37,662 nucleotides of DNA from Rhodovarius sp. (GCA_025057055.1 JANWYF010000130.1:1-37662), one strand, 5' to 3'; positions 12,524-22,024 are shown, numbered from the stretch's first letter. The notes: generated by a model from the letters alone, not told the origin. Numbers and translations: made by a program.

Positions 12524-13117
12524 ATGAGGCTGCTTGCGCTCGAATCGGCCGGGCCGCGCTGTTCGGCTGCGCTGCTTGAGGATGACCGGGTGCTGGCCCA
12601 TGCCGCCGCCGCGGCGCCGCGCGGCCATGCCGTGCTGCTGCCCGTGCTGGCGGCGCGGGTGCTGGGCGATGGCGCGATCGATCGGGTGGCGGTGGGGGTG
12701 GGGCCGGGCGGCTTCACCGGCCTGCGGGCCGGCCTCGCCCTGGCCTTAGGGATTGCGGCCGGGCGGGGGGTGCCGGTCATCGGCGTCTCGACCGGAGATG
12801 CGCTGGCCGCGCTGACCGACGCCCCGCCGGGCTGGGCGGTCTGGGCTGCCATCGACAACAAGCGCGGCCTGCTCTTCCTCGAACGGCCGGGGGCCGATCC
12901 GATCGCCTGCGCCGAGGCGGCCCTTCCCGCTCCCGAGGGGCCGGTGGTGGTGGTGGGCGATGCCGCCCCGCGCGCGGCGGCGCGGCTGCTTGCCCGGGGG
13001 GCGCGGGTCATGCTGGGCGAGGCGCGGCTGGCGGATGCGATCGGGGTGGGGCGTGCGGCGCTGCGCGCGCCGCGCCCGCCGGTGCCGATCTATGTCGACC
13101 CCCCCGCCGTCACCTGA
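12524..13117 (+). CDS. tsaB: tRNA threonylcarbamoyladenosine biosynthesis protein TsaB
   Basis: MRLLALESAGPRCSAALLEDDRVLAHAAAAAPRGHAVLLPVL...VGVGPGGFTGLRAGLALALGIA. Confidence 0.93.
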   Translation: MRLLALESAGPRCSAALLEDDRVLAHAAAAAPRGHAVLLPVLAARVLGDGAIDRVAVGVGPGGFTGLRAGLALALGIAAGRGVPVIGVSTGDALAALTDAPPGWAVWAAIDNKRGLLFLERPGADPIACAEAALPAPEGPVVVVGDAAPRAAARLLARGARVMLGEARLADAIGVGRAALRAPRPPVPIYVDPPAVT

Positions 13118-13550
13118 GGCCCCGGCCATCCGGCCTGCGGGGGCGGAGGCTGCGGGCGAACTCGCCGCCATCCATGCCGCTGCCTTTCCGCCCGGGGAGG
13201 CATGGGCAGAGGGGGCGATCGCCGCCCTGCTCGCCACGCCGGGCTGCTTCGCCCTGCGGCAAGGGATGGCGGGTTTCGTGATGGCGCGCGTGGCCGCCGA
13301 TGAGGCGGAGCTCCTCACCCTGGCCGTCTGCCCGCCGGCGCGGCGGCGCGGCATCGGGCTCGCGCTGGTCGATCAGGCGGCGGCGGTCGCCCTCGCTCTC
13401 GGTGCGCGCAGCCTCTGGCTCGAGGTCGGGGCGGAGAATGCCGCGGCGCGCGCGCTGTATGCCAAGGCAGGTTTCGTCGAGGCGGGCCGGCGGCGCGACT
13501 ATTACGGCGCGGGGCGGGATGCCCTGGTGCTGCGGCTCAGCCTTTCCTGA
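13092..13550 (+). CDS. rimI: Ribosomal-protein-alanine N-acetyltransferase (GNAT)
   Basis: AELLTLAVCPPARRRGIGLALVDQAAAVALALGARSLWLEVGAENAAARALYAKAGFVEAGRRRDYY; follows tsaB, as in many genomes. Start likely ATG at 13092, overlapping tsaB by 26 nt. Confidence 0.9.
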   Translation: MSTPPPSPEAPAIRPAGAEAAGELAAIHAAAFPPGEAWAEGAIAALLATPGCFALRQGMAGFVMARVAADEAELLTLAVCPPARRRGIGLALVDQAAAVALALGARSLWLEVGAENAAARALYAKAGFVEAGRRRDYYGAGRDALVLRLSLS

Positions 13551-13782
13551 GGAGGAGGCGGCCCGGCTCGTGCAGCAGCACGGCATGGCCTTGTTCCGCG
13601 GCGGTGCGGGGCAGGTTGCGCGCCGGCTCCTCGCCGGCGTAGAGCACCTCGAGCACCTCGCCGGGTGCCATCCGGTCGAGCATCAGGCGGGTGCGGACGA
13701 AGGTCATCGGGCAAGTCTCCCCCCGGATGTCCAGGCGCCGCTGTGGCGAAATACCTTCCGGCGGAATGTGCTGGTCAGCCAT
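13537..13782 (-). CDS. TusA/SirA-like sulfurtransferase family protein
   Basis: RLDIRGETCPMTFVRTRLMLDRMAPGEVLEVLYAGEEPARNLPRTAAEQGHAVL; CP motif of the TusA fold. Confidence 0.88.
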   Translation of the reverse strand: MADQHIPPEGISPQRRLDIRGETCPMTFVRTRLMLDRMAPGEVLEVLYAGEEPARNLPRTAAEQGHAVLLHEPGRLLLRKG

Positions 13783-13876
13783 GCGTCAATCCAGCCCCTT
13801 GGCCGATATTGCGAAACGCCCAGCATCCCGTGTATCCAGCGCTGCGGGCGGCAATGCTGCTCCGGTAGAGGACGCC

Positions 13877-14311
13877 ATGACGAACGACAGCCCGAATAGC
13901 CCGGACCTTCTCGGCCTGACCGCCGAAATCGTGTCCGCCCATGTTGCCAACAACCCCGTGCCGATGACTGAGCTGCCGACGTTGATCGCGCAGGTGCATG
14001 CCGCCCTCGCCAACCTCGGCCGCCCGGCCCCGGCGCCGGAGGTGAAGCGGCAGGAGCCTGCGGTCCCGATCAAGAAGTCCGTCCATCCCGACTATCTGAT
14101 CTGTCTCGAGGACGGCAAGAAGCTCAAGATGCTCAAGCGCCACCTCAAGACCGCCTACAACATGACGCCGGAGCAATACCGCGAGAAGTGGGGCCTGCCG
14201 CCGGACTACCCCATGGTGGCCGAGAACTACGCCAAGCGGCGTTCCGCCCTGGCGAAGGAGATCGGGCTCGGCACCCGCTCGCGCAACCGGCAGGCCAAGG
14301 CGAAGGCCTGA
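13877..14311 (+). CDS. MucR/Ros family transcriptional regulator
   Basis: DLLGLTAEIVSAHVANNPVPMTELPTLIAQVHAAL...PAVPIKKSVHPDYLICLEDGKKLKMLKRHLKTAYNMTPEQYREKWGLPPDYPMVAENYAKRRS. Confidence 0.95.
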   Translation: MTNDSPNSPDLLGLTAEIVSAHVANNPVPMTELPTLIAQVHAALANLGRPAPAPEVKRQEPAVPIKKSVHPDYLICLEDGKKLKMLKRHLKTAYNMTPEQYREKWGLPPDYPMVAENYAKRRSALAKEIGLGTRSRNRQAKAKA

Positions 14312-14442
14312 GCGGTCAGGGCACGCTTTCCCCGGGCCGGAATGCCGCCTATCTTCCGGCCGATGAGGCAAGGCCGCAACCCGTGGCGGTGGTGAGCGAG
14401 GCAGGAACCGCACGACGCGGGACCGTCGGGGAGGCGCGCCCG

Positions 14443-14865
14443 ATGTCCCGCATCGAACAGATGTGCGTCGAACGCGGCGTCAAGATGACGGGCCAGCGGC
14501 GGCTGATCGCGCGCGTGCTCTCGGAGAGCGACGATCATCCGGACGTCGAAGAGCTCTACCGCCGCGCCGCGCGCATCGACGAGCGCGTCTCCATCGCCAC
14601 CGTCTATCGCACCGTCCGCCTGCTCGAGGAGAAGGGCATCGTCGCGCGGCGCGATTTCGGCGAGGGTCGCGCCCGCTATGATCCGGCCCATCGCGGCCAC
14701 CACCACCACCTGATCGACGTCGACACCGGCAAGGTGATCGAGTTCAAGGACCCGGCACTCGAGAAGCTCGCGGCCGAGATTGCGGACCGGCTCGGCTTCT
14801 CGCTGGTCGATGTCCGGCTGCAGCTCTTCGCGCGCCGCAACGAGGGGACAGGGCCCAAGCCATGA
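14443..14865 (+). CDS. fur: Fur family transcriptional regulator
   Basis: MTGQRRLIARVLSESDDHPDVEELYRRAARIDERVSIATVYRTVRLLEEKGI...HRGHHHHLIDVDTGKVIEF. Confidence 0.94.
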   Translation: MSRIEQMCVERGVKMTGQRRLIARVLSESDDHPDVEELYRRAARIDERVSIATVYRTVRLLEEKGIVARRDFGEGRARYDPAHRGHHHHLIDVDTGKVIEFKDPALEKLAAEIADRLGFSLVDVRLQLFARRNEGTGPKP

Positions 14866-15659
14866 GCCCGGTCTTCGAGGAGATCCGAGCCGGCCACCTC
14901 GGTGTCCGGCTGGCCGAAACGCAGGCCGAGATCGAGGCCGGCCTGCGCCTGCGCTATGAGGTCTTCGTGCGCGAGATGGGAGCCACTGCGGATGAGGAGG
15001 CGCGCGCGACCGGCCTCGAACGCGACGCCTTCGATGCGGTGGCCGACCATCTGCTGGTGCTCGACCATGACCGCGGCGAAGGCGCGGCGGGCGTGGTCGG
15101 CACCTACCGCCTGATCCGCCGCCCGGCGGCCGAGAAGATGGGCCGCTTCTACAGCGCCGACGAATACGACATCTCCCCCCTCCTCGCCTTCCCGGGAGAG
15201 ATCCTGGAGCTCGGCCGCTCCTGCGTGGCGGCGGCCTATCGCACGCGCGGGACGCTGCAGCTGCTCTGGCAGGGCATTGCCGCCTATGTCTTCCACTACC
15301 GCATCGCCCTGATGTTCGGCTGCGCAAGCCTGCCCGGCCTCGATCTTGAGGCCAATGCGGCGCAGCTCTCCTACCTCTATCACCACCACCTCGCGCCGCC
15401 CGAGCTGCGGCCGCGCGCCATCCCCTCGCGCTACGTGGCGATGGAGCGGCTGCCCCGCGGCGCCTACGACCCCAAACGCGCCCTGCACGAGCTGCCGCCG
15501 CTGATCAAGGGCTATCTGCGCCTCGGCGGCTTCGTGGGCGATGGCGCGGTGCTGGATGCCTCCTTCAACACCACCGACGTCTGCGTGGTGGTCAAGACCG
15601 ACCAGGTCACCGAGAAATACTACCGCCACTACGAACGCAAGGTGGGCGGGGCCGGTTGA
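14862..15659 (+). CDS. GNAT-type N-acyltransferase, ornithine-lipid OlsB-like
   Basis: LRLRYEVFVREMGA...ILELGRSCVAAAYRTRGTLQLLWQGIAAYVFHYRIALMFGCASLPG...; OlsB/PF13444-like. ATGA overlap with fur. Confidence 0.9.
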   Translation: MSPVFEEIRAGHLGVRLAETQAEIEAGLRLRYEVFVREMGATADEEARATGLERDAFDAVADHLLVLDHDRGEGAAGVVGTYRLIRRPAAEKMGRFYSADEYDISPLLAFPGEILELGRSCVAAAYRTRGTLQLLWQGIAAYVFHYRIALMFGCASLPGLDLEANAAQLSYLYHHHLAPPELRPRAIPSRYVAMERLPRGAYDPKRALHELPPLIKGYLRLGGFVGDGAVLDASFNTTDVCVVVKTDQVTEKYYRHYERKVGGAG

Positions 15660-15690
15660 AGCGCGGGCGCCGTCCCGCCAAATACGGACC

Positions 15691-16506
15691 ATGCCAGTCT
15701 CCATTCTGCCGGACCGGGCGGTGATCGAGCTCGCAGGAGAAGACCGCATCACCTTCCTGCAGGGCCTCGTCTCCAACGATGTCCGCCAGGCCGGGCCGGG
15801 CCGGGCGGTCTTTGCCGCCTTCCTCACGCCCCAGGGCCGGTGGCTGGCTGATTTCTTCATCCACGCCACGCCCGATGCCCTGCTGCTCGATTGCGAGGCG
15901 GGGCATGTGCCCCTCCTGGTCCAGCGCCTCTCCCGCCTGCGCCTGCGCGCCCGCATCCGCCTCTCCGAGACGGGGCGGGCGGTCCTCGTCGGCTGGGGTG
16001 ATGCCGCGCCGATCCCGGGCGCCGTCCCCGACCCGCGCCTGGCCGAGGCCGGCTGGCGTGCCATCGGCGCGCCGGGCGATGCGCCCGACCTGTCGGAGGC
16101 CTATGATCTGCATCGCCTCGCCCTCGGCCTGCCGGATGGCAGCCGCGACCTGCGCGCCGAACAGACCCTGCTGCTCGAGGCCGGCTACGACGAGCTCCAC
16201 GCCATTTCCTGGGACAAGGGCTGCTACCTGGGCCAGGAGCTGACGGCGCGCACCCGCTACCGCGGCCTGATCAAGCGGCGGCTGATGCCGGTCAGGGTGG
16301 AAGGGCCGCTGCCCGCCCCCGACACGGCGGTGCTGCTCGATGGCGCCGAGGTGGGGGAGATGCGCTCCGGCCGCAGCGGGCTTGGCATCGCCATGCTGCG
16401 GCTGTCCGCGCTGGCGGCCTCCCGCCCCCTCGCCTGCGGCCAGGCGCTGCTCCACCCCGCCCCGGCGCCCTGGATGCGCCTGCCGGCCCTGAGCGATGCC
16501 GGCTGA
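15691..16506 (+). CDS. ygfZ: Folate-binding YgfZ/GcvT-like protein
   Basis: ITFLQGLVSNDV...FAAFLTPQGRWLADFFIH...ISWDKGCYLGQELTARTRYRGLIKRRL; KGCY-GQE-TAR signature. Confidence 0.93.
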   Translation: MPVSILPDRAVIELAGEDRITFLQGLVSNDVRQAGPGRAVFAAFLTPQGRWLADFFIHATPDALLLDCEAGHVPLLVQRLSRLRLRARIRLSETGRAVLVGWGDAAPIPGAVPDPRLAEAGWRAIGAPGDAPDLSEAYDLHRLALGLPDGSRDLRAEQTLLLEAGYDELHAISWDKGCYLGQELTARTRYRGLIKRRLMPVRVEGPLPAPDTAVLLDGAEVGEMRSGRSGLGIAMLRLSALAASRPLACGQALLHPAPAPWMRLPALSDAG

Positions 16507-16972
16507 GGGCGAAGCACCGCCCGACCGGGGGCCGGGCGTTGGGATCCCGCCGCCCGCCGGGGTGCTGGCCGGCCTCATCGCCGCCCAGCTGCTCAACCTC
16601 CTCCTGCCCCTGCGGCTCGGCCCGCCGGCGGTGCCGCTGGCGGTCCTGGTCGCGCTCTTCGCCCTGGTCTGGATCGGCTGGGCGCTGATCGTGCTGGTCA
16701 AGGCCGGCAATGATCCGCGCCCTGACCGGCCGGATACCGCGCTGGTCGAGCGCGGGCCCTATCGCCTGTCGCGCAATCCGATCTATTCGGGCTTCGTGCT
16801 GTTCCTGACGGCGGTTGCGCTCTACGACGGCATGTTGTGGTCCTGGCTGGCGGTCGGTGCGGTCTTCCTCTGGCTCGACTTCGCCGTGGTGCGGAAGGAG
16901 GAGGCCTATCTCGCCCGCCGCTTCGGCCCGGCCTATGAGGCCTATCAGCGCCGCGTCCGGCGCTGGCTGTAG
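16496..16972 (+). CDS. Isoprenylcysteine carboxyl methyltransferase (ICMT/PEMT-like) family membrane protein
   Basis: ...ALVERGPYRLSRNPIYSGFVLFLTAVALYDG...EEAYLARRFGPAYEAYQRRVRRWL; RNPIY motif and C-terminal EE...RF...Y..Y pattern. Confidence 0.9.
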   Translation: MPAEGEAPPDRGPGVGIPPPAGVLAGLIAAQLLNLLLPLRLGPPAVPLAVLVALFALVWIGWALIVLVKAGNDPRPDRPDTALVERGPYRLSRNPIYSGFVLFLTAVALYDGMLWSWLAVGAVFLWLDFAVVRKEEAYLARRFGPAYEAYQRRVRRWL

Positions 16973-17124
16973 GCGAAGAGGGCAGGGGCCCCCGCTGCGC
17001 GCGCGGCCCTCCTCGGTCGCCTCCTCCCGCCGCCTCTCTCCGAACCCGGGTTCGCCCCCTCTCCCAGCCTGGGTGCCGGGGCCGGCTCACCCCTCCGGCT
17101 CGCTGCGGCCCTCCGCCATCCGCT

Positions 17125-18111
17125 CTAGGACGCGCGCAGCGCCGCGCGGTAGGCCTCCAGCACCTGCCGCCCCTCGGGGCCGGCGCGCTGCGCCCATTCC
17201 TCGGTCTGGCGGGCGCCGATCTCGCGCAGCTGGGCCATCAGCTCGGCCGAGGGTTGGCTGATCACCATCCCCCGCTCGCGCAGGCGCGCGACCATCTCGC
17301 TCTCCGCCGCCTTGGCCCAGGCGAGACCCCGGCTGCGGGCGCGTTCGGCGGCGGCCAGGATGGCCGATTGCGTGGCCTGATCCAGCGCGCGGAAGGCCCG
17401 GGCGTTGACCAGCACCGCATTGCGCGCGCGCATGCCGCCGACATCGGTGAAGACGCGGGCATAATCCCAGGCGCTGGTATCGACCCCGGTCTGGGCCGAG
17501 GTGAACATCGCCGCGATCACGCCGGTGGCGAAGGCCTGCGGGATCTCGGCCACCTGCACAGTGACCGGGATCGCGCCCATCAGCTCGGCCATCCGCTGGG
17601 TGAGCGCGTTGTAGGTGCGAAAGCGCACGCCACGCAGATCGGCGACGGTGCGGATCTCGCTGCGGGTGTAGAAGCCCTGGCTCGGCCACGGCACGAGATA
17701 GAGCGGGATCAGCCCCTGCCGTTCCAGCCGCGCGCGGATGAAGGGTTCCGACACGCGATCCAGCGCCGCCGTGGCCTCCCAGGTGTCGGCGAGGAAGGGG
17801 ATGCTGTCGAGCTCGAAGAAAGGGTCCTCGTTGCCGTGGACCGACAGCAGCACTTCGCCGAGCTGGATCTGCCCGGTCTGCACGCTGCGCTTGATCAGCG
17901 GCATCGACAGCAGCGAGGCCGCGGCATGGAGCTGGATGGCGAGCCGACCCTCGGTGGCCTGCTGCACATCCTCGATGAAGGCGCGGATGTTGCGGGTATG
18001 GAAATTCCCCTCCGGATAGGCGCTGGCCATGGTCCAGCGCAGGGGGGCCTGGGCGAGGGCGGCGGGGCCGAAGGCGGCGGCCCCAAGCAGGCTGCGGCGG
18101 CGGATGGTCAT
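17125..18111 (-). CDS. TRAP transporter substrate-binding protein (DctP family), copy 1
   Basis: MTIRRRSLLGAAAFGPAALAQAPLRWTMASAYPEGNFHTRNIRAFIEDVQQATEGRLAIQLH...GVRFRTYNALTQRMAELMGAIPVTVQVAEIPQAFATGVIAAM; RRxSLLG Tat-like signal. Confidence 0.93.
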   Translation of the reverse strand: MTIRRRSLLGAAAFGPAALAQAPLRWTMASAYPEGNFHTRNIRAFIEDVQQATEGRLAIQLHAAASLLSMPLIKRSVQTGQIQLGEVLLSVHGNEDPFFELDSIPFLADTWEATAALDRVSEPFIRARLERQGLIPLYLVPWPSQGFYTRSEIRTVADLRGVRFRTYNALTQRMAELMGAIPVTVQVAEIPQAFATGVIAAMFTSAQTGVDTSAWDYARVFTDVGGMRARNAVLVNARAFRALDQATQSAILAAAERARSRGLAWAKAAESEMVARLRERGMVISQPSAELMAQLREIGARQTEEWAQRAGPEGRQVLEAYRAALRAS

Positions 18112-18334
18112 GCTCTGTTCCCTCCCGGTGGCGATCGCGCACCGGGGGCAGCATCGCGCGCGCGCGGCGGCCGGGGCAAGGCCCGGGCTGGCCGGGACCG
18201 CAGGCCGGGAGTAGCCTGCCGCTGCGGAGGAAACCGATGAGCGAGAGACCGGCGCCGATCCCGCCTGCCCTGCCGCCCGCCCGGCGGCGCAACCGCTGCC
18301 GCAGCCGCTCAGCCGAGAGGGGGGCGGGCGCGGC

Positions 18335-19192
18335 ATGAAACCCTGTCTGCCCCCGCTCGATGTCACCCCGGCCCCCTCCTGGAAGGCACCGCCGCTCTCC
18401 TGCGACTGCCATTTCCACATCTTCGGGCCCTATGCGCGCTTTCCGCTCGACCCCGGGCGGCACTACGACCCGCCCGAGGCGCCGATCCCGGCCTATCTCA
18501 GGGTGGCGGAGGCGCTCGGGATCGAGCGGATGGTGGTGGTGCAGCCTTCGGTCTACGGCACCGACAATGCCTGTTCGCTCGATGCCGCGGCGCGCTTCGG
18601 GCTGGATCGCGCGCGGGTGGTCGCCGTCATCGACGAGAGGGCGGATGCGGCCGCGCTGCGCACCCTGCACGAGGGGGGCGTGCGCGGGGTGCGCTTCAAC
18701 GCCGTCTCGGGCAACGGGACGCCGCTCGAGCAGCTCGAGCTGCTGGCCCGGCGCATCGCCCCTTTCGGCTGGCATATCCAGCTCTACGCCGAGGGCCGGC
18801 AGCTGCCCGAGCTGGCCCCGCGGCTGCTCGCCCTGCCGGTCGAGGTGGTGATCGACCATATGGGCGGCGTGCGCACCGCCGATGGGCTGGATGCGCCAGG
18901 CTTTTGCGCGCTGCTGCGGCTGCTCGAGAGCGGGCGGGCCTGGGTCAAGCTGTGCGGCTATCGCATCTCCTCGCTCGGGCCGCCCTTTGCCGATGTGGCT
19001 CCCTTCGCCCGCGCCCTGCTGGCGGCCGCGCCCGAACGCTGCGTCTGGGGCACCGACTGGCCGCATCCCTCGCTCTCCGAATGGATGCCGGAGGATGGGC
19101 AGCTCTTCGACCTGCTCGGCCAATGGGCGCCGAGCGAGGCCGAACGCCGCCGCGTGCTGGTCGAGAACCCGGCCCGGCTCTACGGGTTTTGA
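18335..19192 (+). CDS. Amidohydrolase family protein (2-pyrone-4,6-dicarboxylate lactonase-like)
   Basis: SCDCHFHIFGPYARFPLDPGRHYDPPEAPIPAYLRVAEALGIERMVVVQPSVYGTDN...VVIDHMGG...CVWGTDWPHPS. Confidence 0.92.
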   Translation: MKPCLPPLDVTPAPSWKAPPLSCDCHFHIFGPYARFPLDPGRHYDPPEAPIPAYLRVAEALGIERMVVVQPSVYGTDNACSLDAAARFGLDRARVVAVIDERADAAALRTLHEGGVRGVRFNAVSGNGTPLEQLELLARRIAPFGWHIQLYAEGRQLPELAPRLLALPVEVVIDHMGGVRTADGLDAPGFCALLRLLESGRAWVKLCGYRISSLGPPFADVAPFARALLAAAPERCVWGTDWPHPSLSEWMPEDGQLFDLLGQWAPSEAERRRVLVENPARLYGF

Positions 19193-19204
19193 CCCGCGCC
19201 CTGC

Positions 19205-20485
19205 TCAGCGCGGGGCGGGCTGGAGCAGGAGGGCAAAGCCCGGGATGTAGGTCAGCAGCAGCAGCACCGCGAGCATCCAGAGGATCTGCGGCCAGATGGC
19301 GCGGCTGATCGCGCCGAGCGGAAGGCCGCTGATCGCCATGCCGATGAACAGGCAGTAGCCGACCGGCGGTGCCGCCATGCCGATCGCGACATTGGTGACG
19401 ATGATCGCGCCGAAATGGATCGGATCGACGCCGAAGCGGTTGGCGATCGCGATCAGCAGCGGGCCCAGGATGACCATGATCGCGATCTCGTCCATCACGG
19501 CGGCCAGCAGGAAGAAGGCGAGGTTGAGCAGCAGCAGGGCAAGCCACTTCTCCTCGATGCTCGCCGCCAGCCAGGAGGCGAAGCGGGTGGCGATCTGCTC
19601 CTGCGCGATCAGGATGCCAAAGCCCGCCGAGACGGCGATGATCGCGCAGACGATCGCGCTGGTGCGCATCGCGCTGACGAAGATCTCGGGCAGGGCGCGC
19701 AGGGTCAGGCGGCGTTCCACCAGGAGCCCGACCAGCAGCGCATAGACGCAGGAGACGGCCGCCGCCTCGGTCGGGGTGAAGACGCCGCCATAGATGCCGC
19801 CCAGAACCAGCAGCGGGGAGGCCAGCGCCCAGCGCCCGCGCGCGAAGGCGACGGCGATCTCGCGCAGGGAAGCGCGGGGCAGCAGCGGCACCTGCCGCCG
19901 GGCCGCATGCAGCCGGCAGATCACGAGCAGCCCGGCCGCCAGCACCACCCCCGGCACGATGCCCGACAGGAACAGCCGGCCGATCGACTGTTCGGCCACG
20001 ATGCCCCAGATGACGAAGGCGATGGAGGGCGGGATGAGCGGCCCGAGCACGCCGGCACTGACCGCGATCGAGGCGGCGAAGGCCCGGTCATAGCCGGCCT
20101 TGACCATGGCCGGGATCATGATCGTCCCGATCGCCGCCGTGGTGGCCGGCGCCGAGCCGGAGATCGCCGAGAAGATCAGCGCGGCCAGCACCGTCACCAT
20201 GGCAAGGCCGCCCCGCCGATGCCGCACCAGGGTGGAGGCGACATCGATCAGGCGCTGCGACATGCCCCCGGCACTCATCAGCTCGCCCGCCAGCATGAAC
20301 AGCGGAATCGCCAGCAGGCTGAACTGCTGCGACCCGCTGATCATAGCCTGGGCGAGGAATGCCGGCTCGATCCCGCCCGCGACCAGCGCGCCGGTGATGG
20401 CGAGCGCGATCGCCACGGCGAAGGGAAAGCCGGCCAGCACGAGCAGCGGAAAGCCCGCGACCAGGAACCAGCCGACCTCGCTCAT
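19205..20485 (-). CDS. TRAP transporter large permease (DctM)
   Basis: MSEVGWFLVAGFPLLVLAGFPFAVAIALAITGALVAGG...LLAIPLFMLAGELMSAGGMSQRLIDVAS...SAISGSAPATTAAIGTIMIPAMVKAGYDRAFAASIAVSAGVLGPLIPPSIAFVIWG. Confidence 0.97.
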   Translation of the reverse strand: MSEVGWFLVAGFPLLVLAGFPFAVAIALAITGALVAGGIEPAFLAQAMISGSQQFSLLAIPLFMLAGELMSAGGMSQRLIDVASTLVRHRRGGLAMVTVLAALIFSAISGSAPATTAAIGTIMIPAMVKAGYDRAFAASIAVSAGVLGPLIPPSIAFVIWGIVAEQSIGRLFLSGIVPGVVLAAGLLVICRLHAARRQVPLLPRASLREIAVAFARGRWALASPLLVLGGIYGGVFTPTEAAAVSCVYALLVGLLVERRLTLRALPEIFVSAMRTSAIVCAIIAVSAGFGILIAQEQIATRFASWLAASIEEKWLALLLLNLAFFLLAAVMDEIAIMVILGPLLIAIANRFGVDPIHFGAIIVTNVAIGMAAPPVGYCLFIGMAISGLPLGAISRAIWPQILWMLAVLLLLTYIPGFALLLQPAPR

Positions 20486-20961
20486 GCCCTGCGCGCGCCT
20501 TCGGGGCCGAGGGCCCGTTCCAGCCCGAACAGGGCCGTCAATGCCCCGCAGGCGATGGCGAGCGCGTTCAGGATCTCGGTCGGATAGCCGATCGCGGCGG
20601 AGACGGAGCCCGCCGTGATGTCGAGGAAGCGCCAGCCCGACCAAGCCAGGAAGAGGCCGAGCGCGGCGGTGGTGGCATCGAGCAGCCGCCGCAGCGCCCC
20701 GCGCAGCGGCCCCGGCAGCCGGTCGGGCAGCAGGGCGAGGCGGACGTGAAAGCCCTCATGCACGCCGAGGGCGAAGCCGCCCAGCACGGTCCAGGAGAAG
20801 AGCAGCACCGCTGCCTCCTCGCTCCAGAAGGAGGCGGCGCCGACGACGTAGCGCATCACCACCTGATAGGCGATGAAGGCGAGCATGCCGGCGGCGGCCA
20901 GCGCGATGGAGAAGCGCGTGAGGGCCGCGGCGGCGCGGGCGGAGGCAGAGAGGATCCTCAC
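20482..20961 (-). CDS. TRAP transporter small permease (DctQ)
   Basis: Four-TM protein with VVMRYVVGAASFWSEEAAVLLFSWTVLGGFALGVHEGFHVRL; overlaps dctM by 4 nt. Confidence 0.95.
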   Translation of the reverse strand: MRILSASARAAAALTRFSIALAAAGMLAFIAYQVVMRYVVGAASFWSEEAAVLLFSWTVLGGFALGVHEGFHVRLALLPDRLPGPLRGALRRLLDATTAALGLFLAWSGWRFLDITAGSVSAAIGYPTEILNALAIACGALTALFGLERALGPEGARRA

Positions 20962-21950
20962 TGCACCGCGGCCAGCGCGTCGCGCACGATCTCGGCTCCG
21001 ATCTGGCCGCGGAAGCTCTCGTACATCGGCAGCACGGCGCGGCGGAAGGCGGCCTTGTCGGCGACCTCGTTGATCTGCATGCCATGCCGGCGCAGGCTGG
21101 CGAGCAGCCCTTCATTGGCGGCGGCATTGGCGGCGCGCTGGGCCGGCGTCGCTTCGGCCGCGGCCTCCTGCAGGGCAGGGCGCAGCTCCGCCGGCAGCCG
21201 GTCGAAGCTGCGCCGGCCGATCAGCAGGCCGATCATCGAGTAGATATGCCCGGTCAGCGAGAGGAACCGCGTCACCTCGTAGAAGCGGTTCTGCTCGATG
21301 ACGCCGAGCGGGATCTCGAGCCCATCGACCGCGCCCTGCTGCACGGCCGTGAAGGTCTCGCCCCAGGCCATGGGCACGGCATTGCCGCCCAGGGTGCGGA
21401 ACATCTCGATGTAGATCGGGCTTTGCAGCACGCGGAACTTGATGCCGCGCAGGTCCTCGGGGCGGTGGATCGGGCGGATGTTGTTGATCATGTGGCGGAA
21501 GCCGCCCTCCATGTAGCCCAAGGCGATCACCCCGCGCGCCTCCAGCCGGCTGCGCAGGGCGGCCCCGACCGGCCCGTCGAGCACGGCGTGGGCCTGCGCC
21601 TCGCTGCCGTAGAGGAAGGGCATGTCGTTGACCTGGAAGGCCGGCTCGATCTGGGCGATGACGGCGTTGGTGATGATGCCCATATCCACCGTGCCGAGGC
21701 GCATGCCATCGAGCATCGGCCGTTCGTCGCCCAACGCGCGGTTGGGGAAGAGCTGCACCTCCACGCGCTCTCCGACGCGGCGTTCCAGGGCGGCCTTGAA
21801 GAGACGGGCGCCGTTGGCATAGGGGTCGAGGGCGCCATCGCCGCTGGTCCAGCCCAAGCGCAGGAGGATGCGGCCCTGCGCCCGCGGCAGGGCGGGGGCC
21901 GAGAGCAAGGCGGCGGCAGTGGCCAGGCCGCGGCGGCTGATGCGGGTCAT
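20958..21950 (-). CDS. TRAP transporter substrate-binding protein (DctP family), copy 2
   Basis: MTRISRRGLATAAALLSAPALPRAQGRILLRLGWTSGDGALDPYANGARLFKAALERRVGERVEVQLFPNRALGDERPMLDGMRLGTVDMGI; overlaps dctQ by 4 nt. Confidence 0.95.
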   Translation of the reverse strand: MTRISRRGLATAAALLSAPALPRAQGRILLRLGWTSGDGALDPYANGARLFKAALERRVGERVEVQLFPNRALGDERPMLDGMRLGTVDMGIITNAVIAQIEPAFQVNDMPFLYGSEAQAHAVLDGPVGAALRSRLEARGVIALGYMEGGFRHMINNIRPIHRPEDLRGIKFRVLQSPIYIEMFRTLGGNAVPMAWGETFTAVQQGAVDGLEIPLGVIEQNRFYEVTRFLSLTGHIYSMIGLLIGRRSFDRLPAELRPALQEAAAEATPAQRAANAAANEGLLASLRRHGMQINEVADKAAFRRAVLPMYESFRGQIGAEIVRDALAAVQ

Positions 21951-22024
21951 GGGCGTCTCCTCTGGCGGTCTTCTGCGGTATGTCGGCCGCGATCATAGGC
22001 GCAGCCACCCTCGCGGCAAGCGAT

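Noticed and set aside
13092-13117. 26-nt overlap of tsaB and rimI as a possible fusion or frameshift
   Set aside because: Both proteins look complete with own starts and stops; overlapping tsaB-rimI pairs are ordinary.
17087-19123. 678-aa minus-strand ORF across dctP copy 1 and the amidohydrolase
   Set aside because: Wrong frame for DctP and antisense to the amidohydrolase; no protein motifs.
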